A stretch of DNA of 64,000 nt from Kaistia hirudinis (GTDB lineage: Bacteria; Pseudomonadota; Alphaproteobacteria; Rhizobiales; Kaistiaceae): contig NZ_JACIDS010000001.1 of the NCBI RefSeq assembly GCF_014196455.1, forward strand, positions 310,001-374,000. Direction: 5' to 3'. The notes beneath the pieces were generated by a model. The model was given only the letters and a program-made list of their open reading frames with translations. It was not told the DNA's origin and did not search any database. Positions 58,182 through 64,000 of the stretch are shown here, piece after piece. A program made the translations under genes and the position numbers. The stretch's first letter is position 1; every line of letters starts with the position of its first letter.

Positions 58182-60044
58182 TTACCAGACGACGGGATGG
58201 GTTGCGCCGGTCTGCACGTTGACGAAGCCCTGGGGAATAGCATCACTCGGGGCGACGAGCGCCCAGGCCCAGGGCGCGCAGGTCAGCGTCGCGAACTGGA
58301 GGCGTTCGGGGAAGCCCGGCCACCAGCGCGGCGAGAAGGTCGGCTCGTAGAGCCACTCGATCGCATTCGCCTCGGCGTAGAAGGCCTCCATCTCCGCATC
58401 CAGCGCCTCGGCGCTGCGATGCGTCATCAGCCCGCCGATCTCGTAGCGGACCTCGGCCTTGACGGTGCCGCCCGAGGCGAGGACCCAGCCGCCCTGCGTT
58501 TCGCGCATGCGATTGGCGACCAGCGCCATGGCGGCATCGGAGGAGCCGACGATCCACAGATTGTGCTGGTCATGGGCGACGGTGCAGCCGACGGCGGTAT
58601 CCGGCGTCTTCGGCCCGCAGCCGAGCCAGAACATCTTCGCGACCCGCGCCGCGCCGGTATGGCGGTCGATGATCGCGAACTTGGTGATGTTGCGGTCCGT
58701 GTCGCGCTGCACCGCGCCGTTTTCGACCGGCAGCTCGGTGGTGATGAAGTCCGGCGCCCAATGGAACGGCCGCAGCAGGGCGGCCTTGGCGACCGGCCCG
58801 TCATGCAGGATCGCGAAATCGGCTGCCGTGATCGTGCGCGGGATGTTGACCGACTGCCGCGCCCAGTCCGGCCAGGTGATCTCAGGCAGCGCGCCGACAT
58901 AGCGCCCGCTTTTCGCCGCAGGCTGACCGTCCGCCCAGACCTCGACGATCGAGATCTTCGCGACGTCGTCCATCAGCACGATGTCGGCGAAGCGGCCGGG
59001 CGCGATCAGGCCGACATGGGGCGTCAGGCGCATATGGCGCGCCGGATTGATAGTCACGCACTGGATCGCCTTTTCCGGCGACAGCCCGGCCGCGATCGCG
59101 GTGCGGACATTGTGGTCGGTGCCGCCGAGCTTCAGCGTATCGGAGGCCGTGCGGTCGTCGGTCGCGAAGGCGACCTGCGACCAGTCGGTGAGGCCGCGCT
59201 CCAGCAGGCCCTTGACGATATCGGGCATGGAATGGACGCGGATCTCGAGGAAGAGGCCGTGCCGAATCTTGTCCCACGCCTCTTCGGCGGTCCAGGATTC
59301 ATGGTCCGAAGCAAGGCCCGCCGCCGCGAAGGCATTGATGTTGGGGAGATCGCGGATACCGGCCGCATGACCTTCCACGACGCCGCGCGCGGCGATCGTC
59401 GCCTCGATCATGCCCCAGAGCCGGTCATGGCTCGGATTGTCGGCGTTGCAGACGGCCGGCCAGTCCATGACCTCGTCGAGGCCGGCGACCATGGCGTTCG
59501 CCATGAAGGTCGCCTGCTCGTCATGGCCGAAATATCCGCCGCCGCCTTCATAGGCGGTCGGCGGCACGGCCGAGCCGGGCAGGGGGAAGATCTTCATTGG
59601 CGAGCCGGCGGCGCGCGCTGTCAGCCAGAATTCGAGGTTTCGCGGCCCGTTGACGTTCGAATATTCGTGGCTCGCCTCGCAGGCCCAGGTGCAGCCACGC
59701 GGAATGACCAGCGCCGCCTCATATTCCGGCGTCACATGGCTCGATTCGATGTGCTTGTGGACCTCGCCGAAGCCGGGCACCGCCGAGAGGTTTGGCCGCT
59801 CGACGATCTCCGCCGCCGTGCCGGGATAGCTGCCGCGCGGGCCGACAAAGGCGATGCGCCGTCCGGCGATGACGATCTCGGCATCCTCCATCCAGCTGCC
59901 GGTTCCAGCCTCGAACAGCCGGCCGACGCGCAGTATGCGGTCGGCGGGGCGCCGGCCAAGGGCGACGAGCAGCAGGTTCTGCCGGACCGCGACATCGTCG
60001 CGGGCATTCAGCAGGAGGTCGTCTGGAAGCGGGGACCGGGTCAT
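58182..60044 (-). CDS. ade: Adenine-deaminase-like amidohydrolase
   Basis: A 620-residue amidohydrolase with the two-domain layout of adenine deaminase: an amidohydrolase barrel (about 35-400) and a C-terminal adenine-deaminase domain (about 430-610, WLGCGPKTPDTAVGCTVAHD). Expected motifs are shifted: PGFGEVHKHIESSHV where PGxIDxHxHIESS is usual, GHAAGI for GHxPGL, and AFATDDRTASDTLKLGGTDH. The metal HxH is kept, but the Asp before it is Glu. Adenine deaminase makes hypoxanthine and ammonia; this divergent copy may use another purine-like or cyclic amidine substrate. It is part of the operon with a carbamoylase and nucleoside-type permeases. Confidence 0.78.
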   Translation of the reverse strand: MTRSPLPDDLLLNARDDVAVRQNLLLVALGRRPADRILRVGRLFEAGTGSWMEDAEIVIAGRRIAFVGPRGSYPGTAAEIVERPNLSAVPGFGEVHKHIESSHVTPEYEAALVIPRGCTWACEASHEYSNVNGPRNLEFWLTARAAGSPMKIFPLPGSAVPPTAYEGGGGYFGHDEQATFMANAMVAGLDEVMDWPAVCNADNPSHDRLWGMIEATIAARGVVEGHAAGIRDLPNINAFAAAGLASDHESWTAEEAWDKIRHGLFLEIRVHSMPDIVKGLLERGLTDWSQVAFATDDRTASDTLKLGGTDHNVRTAIAAGLSPEKAIQCVTINPARHMRLTPHVGLIAPGRFADIVLMDDVAKISIVEVWADGQPAAKSGRYVGALPEITWPDWARQSVNIPRTITAADFAILHDGPVAKAALLRPFHWAPDFITTELPVENGAVQRDTDRNITKFAIIDRHTGAARVAKMFWLGCGPKTPDTAVGCTVAHDQHNLWIVGSSDAAMALVANRMRETQGGWVLASGGTVKAEVRYEIGGLMTHRSAEALDAEMEAFYAEANAIEWLYEPTFSPRWWPGFPERLQFATLTCAPWAWALVAPSDAIPQGFVNVQTGATHPVVW

Positions 60045-60106
60045 GGGAGCGGGCCTTGTCGTGGATCGGCGAGAAAGGTGCGGGGTCTCGTTAATGAAGG
60101 GGACGC

Positions 60107-60712
60107 CTAGGCGGGCTTCGGCTGAAGAGCGGGCGCGTTCACGGCGTGGCAGACCGAGAGGATGCGCGCGCCTTCAGGCCCCTCGGCGGAGAAACCATGC
60201 TGCACGGCGGAGTCGAAATAGAGGCTGTCGCCCTCGCCGAGGATGACCGGCTCATGCGCGGCCATCTCGAAGATGACGGCGCCCTTGAGCACGAGGACAT
60301 ATTCCTGGCCGCGATGCTCCGAGCGGACCCGCGTGTCGCTGTCGTCGCGAAACGGGATGTCGATGATCATCGGCTGCATCGTCTTGCCGGAGAGCGCGGC
60401 GGCGACATCCTCGTAGCTCCCCATCTCGTTGACATAGCTCGGACCTTCCCCCTTGCGCGTGATGCCGCGCGCGCCGGTGCCGAGGGCTTCTCGCGGGCTG
60501 ACGAGTAGGGCGCTGATGTCGATCTTGAGCCCCTCCGCGAGGCGAACCAGCACGGAATAGGCGGGAGCCGAGACGCCGTTCTCGATCTTCGACAGGGAGG
60601 AGATCGAGACGCCGGTGAGACGCGACACGTCGGCGAGCGTCCAGCGGCGCTCGCGGCGCAGGCCCGCCAGCATGTCACCGACCGGATTGATCCTGCGCTG
60701 CGGCTCGCCCAT
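60107..60712 (-). CDS. XRE-cupin transcriptional regulator
   Basis: A 201-residue regulator. The XRE HTH (about 10-65) reads VGDMLAGLRRERRWTLADVS, RLTGVSISSLSKIENGVSAP. The C-terminal cupin (about 110-190) has RSEHRGQEYVLVLKGAVIFE and GDSLYFDSAVQHGFSAEG. This PuuR-like architecture senses a small metabolite in the cupin. It lies 5 bp downstream of the carbamoylase gene and upstream of the deaminase gene, so it probably autoregulates the operon. Confidence 0.9.
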   Translation of the reverse strand: MGEPQRRINPVGDMLAGLRRERRWTLADVSRLTGVSISSLSKIENGVSAPAYSVLVRLAEGLKIDISALLVSPREALGTGARGITRKGEGPSYVNEMGSYEDVAAALSGKTMQPMIIDIPFRDDSDTRVRSEHRGQEYVLVLKGAVIFEMAAHEPVILGEGDSLYFDSAVQHGFSAEGPEGARILSVCHAVNAPALQPKPA

Positions 60713-60717
60713 GCCAG

Positions 60718-61641
60718 TCAGACCTCCACGACCGGTCCCTTGCGGGTGGTGATGAGGTGGTATTGCTCGGGCTCGCGATGGCGCGCGAAATCGAAGATCG
60801 TGCGGCGATAGAGCGAGGCCATGTCGAGATCGATGCGCGCTGTGATCACCTCGTCGCCCGTCGTCAGTGCCTGTGCCGCGATCTGGCCGGAGGGGGCGAC
60901 GATCATCGAGTCGCCGATCATCCGCGAGCCTTCCTCATTGCCGCATTTCGCGGCGGCACCCAGCCACATCGAGTTCTGATAGGCGCCAGCCTGCAGCGAG
61001 AGCTGGTTGTGGAACGAGGTCAGGTTGTCGAAGTCGAAATCGCCGGTGTGATCGTCGGGCGTGTTGTAGCCGATGAAGCCCACCTCGGCGCCCTGCAGCG
61101 AGAGCATGCGATAGGCCTCGGGCCAGCGGCGGTCGTTGCAGATCAGCGCGCCCGCGATGCCGTAGTCGGTCCGGGCGACCGGAAAGCCGAGATTGCCGGG
61201 CTCGAAATAGCGCTTTTCGAGATGATGCAGCGTGCGGCCCGGGATCGGCTCGGCGGTGCCGGGGAGGTGCACCTTGCGATATTTGAGGATGATCTTGCCG
61301 GCGCGGTCGACGACGATCGCGGTGTTGAAGAAGTGTCCGGCCTCTATCTCCGCATATCCGAGATAGAAGCCGACGCCGAGCCGCGCAGCCTCCGCGAACA
61401 GGGGCGCCGTGTCGGCATTCGGCATTTCCGTCTCGTAGAAGGACTGCCGCTCGTCTTCGCCGAGGATCCAGCGCGGGAAGAAGGTGGTCAGCGCCAGCTC
61501 CGGGAAGACGACGAAGGCGGCGCCGCGGGCATGGGCCTCGCGGAGCAATTCGATCTGCCGGGCGACCACGGCGGCGCGGCTGTCGCTGCGGGCGATCGGC
61601 CCCATCTGGGCCACGGCGAGGACATAGCGTCTGTCGGTCAT
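60718..61641 (-). CDS. Nitrilase-superfamily amidase, N-carbamoyl-D-amino-acid-hydrolase-like
   Basis: A 307-residue carbon-nitrogen hydrolase. The catalytic triad is clear: Glu48 in VVFPELALTTFFPRW, Lys123 in KYRKVHLPG and Cys168 in ALICNDRRWPEA. The flanking text (SFYETEMPNADTAPLF, LEKRYFEPGNLGFPV, YNTPDD) matches D-N-carbamoylases of Agrobacterium type as I recall them. These release ammonia and CO2 from N-carbamoyl-D-amino acids in hydantoin breakdown. The start is ATG 61641 (MTDRRYVLAVAQ). No hydantoinase gene is in the window; it may lie beyond 64000, or the substrate may be an N-carbamoyl purine or pyrimidine product. Confidence 0.87.
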   Translation of the reverse strand: MTDRRYVLAVAQMGPIARSDSRAAVVARQIELLREAHARGAAFVVFPELALTTFFPRWILGEDERQSFYETEMPNADTAPLFAEAARLGVGFYLGYAEIEAGHFFNTAIVVDRAGKIILKYRKVHLPGTAEPIPGRTLHHLEKRYFEPGNLGFPVARTDYGIAGALICNDRRWPEAYRMLSLQGAEVGFIGYNTPDDHTGDFDFDNLTSFHNQLSLQAGAYQNSMWLGAAAKCGNEEGSRMIGDSMIVAPSGQIAAQALTTGDEVITARIDLDMASLYRRTIFDFARHREPEQYHLITTRKGPVVEV

Positions 61642-61675
61642 CGGCGTTGCTCCTGGCGTCGGGCGGTGCTGCTGA

Positions 61676-62464
61676 TCAGGCGGATCGCGCGGCGAAGGCC
61701 TTGGAAAAGAGGCGCCTTGTATTGGCGCTGCATTGCGCCGCGAGGCTGCCGACATCGGTGCCGCGCAGCTTGGCCAGAAGCTGCGCCGTCAGAACGATAT
61801 TGGCCGGCTCGTTGCGGGTCTCCTGCAGCGGCGCCGGGGCGAGCGAGGGCGAATCCGTTTCCAGCAGCAGCCGATCGGCGGGGAGGGCGGCAGCGATCTC
61901 GCGCTGGAGATCATTGCCCGGATAGGTGAGCAGCCCGCCGAAGCCGAAATAACCGCCGAGCGCGAGCGTCGTCTCCGCGAGAAGCGGACCGCCCGAGAAG
62001 GCATGCACCACGAAGGGGAAGGGGGCTTTCGCATGCGCTTCGCGCAGCATGCCGGCCATCGCCTCGTCCTCGCGGACGGAGTGGATGACGAGCGGCAGCT
62101 GGGTGCGCTGCGCGGCCTCGATATGGGCCGCGAAGACGGCCGTCTGGGCCGGCCAGGCCGCATTGCCATAGACGCGGTCGAGCCCGGCTTCACCGATGCC
62201 GACCACCTTCGGGTGATGCGTCAGCGCGATGATCTCGTCGGCCGTGACATCGTGCTCCTCATCGGCGAGATGGGGCAACGTCCCGACCGTGCAGAAGACG
62301 TTGTCATAGGCCTCCGCGACGGCGATGACGCGCGCCGAATCCCGCACGCGGATGCCGATCGTCACATAGGCCTCGACGCCCACCGCGGCGGCGCGCGCCA
62401 TCACCGCGTCGCGGTCCTCAGCGAATTCATCGAAGTCGAGATGCAGATGGCTGTCGATGATCAT
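61676..62464 (-). CDS. tatD: TatD family metal-dependent hydrolase
   Basis: A 262-residue TIM-barrel hydrolase. Metal ligands sit in IDSHLHLD (about 3-10), GIGEAGLD (about 91-98), LVIHSVRE, VVHAFSGG and LLLETDSPSLAP. TatD proteins are metal-dependent 3'-5' exonucleases, but many amidohydrolase-like relatives have other roles. It lies 34 bp upstream of the carbamoylase gene and 9 bp after the permease gene, so it is embedded in the nucleobase operon. That unusual context suggests a metabolic hydrolase rather than a DNA-repair role. Confidence 0.83.
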   Translation of the reverse strand: MIIDSHLHLDFDEFAEDRDAVMARAAAVGVEAYVTIGIRVRDSARVIAVAEAYDNVFCTVGTLPHLADEEHDVTADEIIALTHHPKVVGIGEAGLDRVYGNAAWPAQTAVFAAHIEAAQRTQLPLVIHSVREDEAMAGMLREAHAKAPFPFVVHAFSGGPLLAETTLALGGYFGFGGLLTYPGNDLQREIAAALPADRLLLETDSPSLAPAPLQETRNEPANIVLTAQLLAKLRGTDVGSLAAQCSANTRRLFSKAFAARSA

Positions 62465-62473
62465 GGCGTGTCT

Positions 62474-63424
62474 CTATTCGGCGCGGTTGCGCTGGAAGGG
62501 CCGGCCGAGGGCGGCGGGGTCGCGACCCTTGCCGGCAAAGCCGATCAGCACCACGATGGTGAGGATGTAGGGGAGCATGACCAGGAACTGATAGGGGATG
62601 CCGCTGCCGAAGCCCTGCCCGCGCAGCTGGAACGCATCGGCGCCGCCGAACAGCGCGGCTGCCGCCGCGATGCCCCATGGATTGCGCCGGCCGAGCAGCA
62701 GGATCGCCAGCGCGATATAGCCGCGTCCGGCGGTCATGTTGTCGAGGAAGAGGCCGGTGGCGCTCAGCGACAGGAAGGCGCCGCCGAGACCGGCGATGAG
62801 CCCGGAGGCGACGAGGCAGAGCGTGCGCACGCGGGCGACGGAGATGCCGAGCGTCTCGGCCGCTTCCGGATGCTCGCCGACGGCGGTGATCGCCATGCCG
62901 GCCGACATGCGCGACATCACGATCCAGCTGAGCGGGATCAGCACGAAGGCGGCATAGACGAGCACGCCCTGCTGGAAGAAGAGCGGGCCGAGGATCGGGA
63001 TATCGGCGAGGATCGGGATGTTCACCGGCGGGAAGGGCGTGACGCGCGGCGCGTCGGTGCCGGGGCCGAAGATCGCGCGGAAGGCATAGCTCGTCGCGCC
63101 GATCATCATCAAATTGATCGCGATGCCGACCACGACCTGGTTGCTGGTGAGCTTCACCGTATAGAAGGCGAGCACCAGCCCGATGACGGCGCCCGCGCTC
63201 ATGCCGAGCGCCACGCCGAGCCAGAGGCTGCCGCTCGCATAGGCCGTGGCAAAGCCGGTGAAGGCGCCGGCGAGCATCATGCCTTCGAGGGCGATGTTGA
63301 GCACGCCCGCGCGCTCCGCGAACATGCCGCCGAGCGCCGCCAGCATGATGGGGATGGCGAGACGCGTCGTCGCCTGCAGGAAGCCCTGCATGACCGGGTC
63401 GGTGACGAAAGCGATCGGGTCCAT
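62474..63424 (-). CDS. Nucleoside-type ABC transporter permease (NupQ/YufQ-like)
   Basis: A 316-residue permease of the BPD_transp_2 group with about eight membrane segments. MFAERAGVLNIALEGMMLAG (about 34-53) is the signature of the BMP-linked nucleoside permeases, and AGRGYIALAILLLGRRNPWG is the second conserved block. It imports nucleosides or purine-like compounds together with the permease encoded just upstream (3-bp spacing). It feeds the carbamoylase/deaminase genes downstream. Confidence 0.88.
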   Translation of the reverse strand: MDPIAFVTDPVMQGFLQATTRLAIPIMLAALGGMFAERAGVLNIALEGMMLAGAFTGFATAYASGSLWLGVALGMSAGAVIGLVLAFYTVKLTSNQVVVGIAINLMMIGATSYAFRAIFGPGTDAPRVTPFPPVNIPILADIPILGPLFFQQGVLVYAAFVLIPLSWIVMSRMSAGMAITAVGEHPEAAETLGISVARVRTLCLVASGLIAGLGGAFLSLSATGLFLDNMTAGRGYIALAILLLGRRNPWGIAAAAALFGGADAFQLRGQGFGSGIPYQFLVMLPYILTIVVLIGFAGKGRDPAALGRPFQRNRAE

Positions 63425-63426
63425 GG

Positions 63427-64000
63427 CTATTTCGCCCCCCGCCGCGCGAGGAAGAGATCGACGGCGCCGCGGCCGATGACGAAGAGCACGACCAGCCCCT
63501 GGATGATCGTCGTCAGCGTGCTCGGCACGCCCGAGGCGGTCTGCATCGTGCTGCCGCCGACCTGGAGGCCGGCGAACAGGATCGCCGCGGCGAGGACGCC
63601 GAACGGGCTCGTCTGGCCGAGCAGGGCGACGATGATGCCGGTGTAACCGAAGCCGGGCGAGAGGTTCTCGATCATGCGTCGCTGCACGCCGACGACCTCC
63701 ATATAGCCGGCGAGGCCGGCCAGCACGCCGCTGACCACGAAGGCGGAGAGCGTCAGGAGGCGGACATTGTAGCCGGCATTGAGCGCGGCGCGGGCGTTGA
63801 GGCCGACGACGCGCAGCTTGAAGCCCCAGCTCGTATGCCAGAGCGCGATATGGGCGAGCACGACGGCGGCGAGCGCCAGCAGGAAACCCAGATGCAGTCG
63901 CGTGCCAGCGATGAGCGCCGGGAAGCGCGCATTGGCGGAAAGACGCTCGGTCTGCGGCAGATAGCCGGCCGCCTCCTGCAAGGGGCCGCGCAGCAGATAG
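63427..64000 (-). CDS. Nucleoside-type ABC transporter permease (NupP/YufP-like), truncated by the window edge
   Basis: The C-terminal 190 or so residues of a second BPD_transp_2 permease; the frame stays open to the last base, so the gene starts beyond 64000. Seen segments are YLLRGPLQEAAGYLPQTERL at the edge, then helices LGFLLALAAVVLAHIALW and AFVVSGVLAGLAGYMEVVGV, then NLSPGFGYTGIIVALLGQTS. This is typical of the YufP-type subunit that pairs with the YufQ-type subunit encoded downstream. The ATPase and lipoprotein BMP genes are expected further to the right. Confidence 0.85.
   Translation of the reverse strand, partial: YLLRGPLQEAAGYLPQTERLSANARFPALIAGTRLHLGFLLALAAVVLAHIALWHTSWGFKLRVVGLNARAALNAGYNVRLLTLSAFVVSGVLAGLAGYMEVVGVQRRMIENLSPGFGYTGIIVALLGQTSPFGVLAAAILFAGLQVGGSTMQTASGVPSTLTTIIQGLVVLFVIGRGAVDLFLARRGAK

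Noticed and set aside
1-64000. CRISPR arrays, rRNA genes, phage modules or toxin-antitoxin pairs
   Set aside because: No regularly spaced repeats, rRNA sequence, phage structural genes or recognisable toxin-antitoxin pairs were seen on either strand.

Overview
The window looks like chromosome from a high-GC alphaproteobacterium, most probably Hyphomicrobiales (Rhizobiales). The evidence is GC-rich codon use, many solute-binding-protein ABC systems, AraC/MarR/GntR/ROK regulators beside small catabolic operons, and frequent 4-bp ATGA gene overlaps. No rRNA, tRNA or CRISPR array was seen. Function calls rest on protein motifs read by eye; no database search was possible.

Region 1 (1-10,000) is an accessory segment that looks lower in GC. 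It holds a cut-off SDR gene with a divergent AraC regulator; a minus-strand redox operon (ferredoxin-NADP-type reductase, flavodoxin, tandem-split-barrel PPOX protein, small unknown protein) divergent from a second AraC gene; a decayed IS3-type element; and a two-gene operon of a NylB-like serine hydrolase and a 7-alpha-hydroxysteroid-dehydrogenase-like SDR. It ends in an AT-rich gene-free stretch.

Region 2 (10,000-24,900) is carbohydrate uptake and catabolism. A ROK repressor and a leaderless, cytosolic paralogue of a sugar-binding protein face a CUT2 (ribose-type) operon with a TIM-barrel isomerase and a Gfo/Idh/MocA dehydrogenase. Convergent to it is a CUT1 operon with a NanE-NanK fusion (ManNAc to GlcNAc-6-P), a GntR regulator and an SDR.

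Region 3 (25,000-50,800) is an aromatic or N-heterocycle catabolic island. It encodes a two-domain 2-aminobenzoyl-CoA (or salicylyl-CoA) monooxygenase/reductase with SDR, thioesterase, Rid-family and cupin genes; a luciferase-like monooxygenase and MarR regulator; a StyA-type (indole/styrene) monooxygenase with SDR, flavin reductase and XylS/AntR-like AraC regulator; a dipeptide-type ABC transporter with a VOC protein; an indolepyruvate:ferredoxin-oxidoreductase-like pair (iorAB); a cyclase/isatin-hydrolase-like enzyme between two PYROXD2/phytoene-dehydrogenase-like flavoproteins; and two more MarR regulators. Read together they could take indole through isatin and isatinate to 2-aminobenzoyl-CoA with the CoA thioester made by oxidative decarboxylation, which would explain why no CoA ligase is present. 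Three AAGCTT-centred sites tie several of these promoters together.

Region 4 (50,900-64,000) has a second complete dipeptide-type ABC operon ending in an M24 peptidase, then a convergent minus-strand operon for nucleobase/N-carbamoyl compounds: nucleoside-type ABC permeases (the last cut by the window end), TatD nuclease, N-carbamoyl-D-amino-acid-hydrolase-like amidase, XRE-cupin regulator, adenine-deaminase-like hydrolase and flavin reductase.
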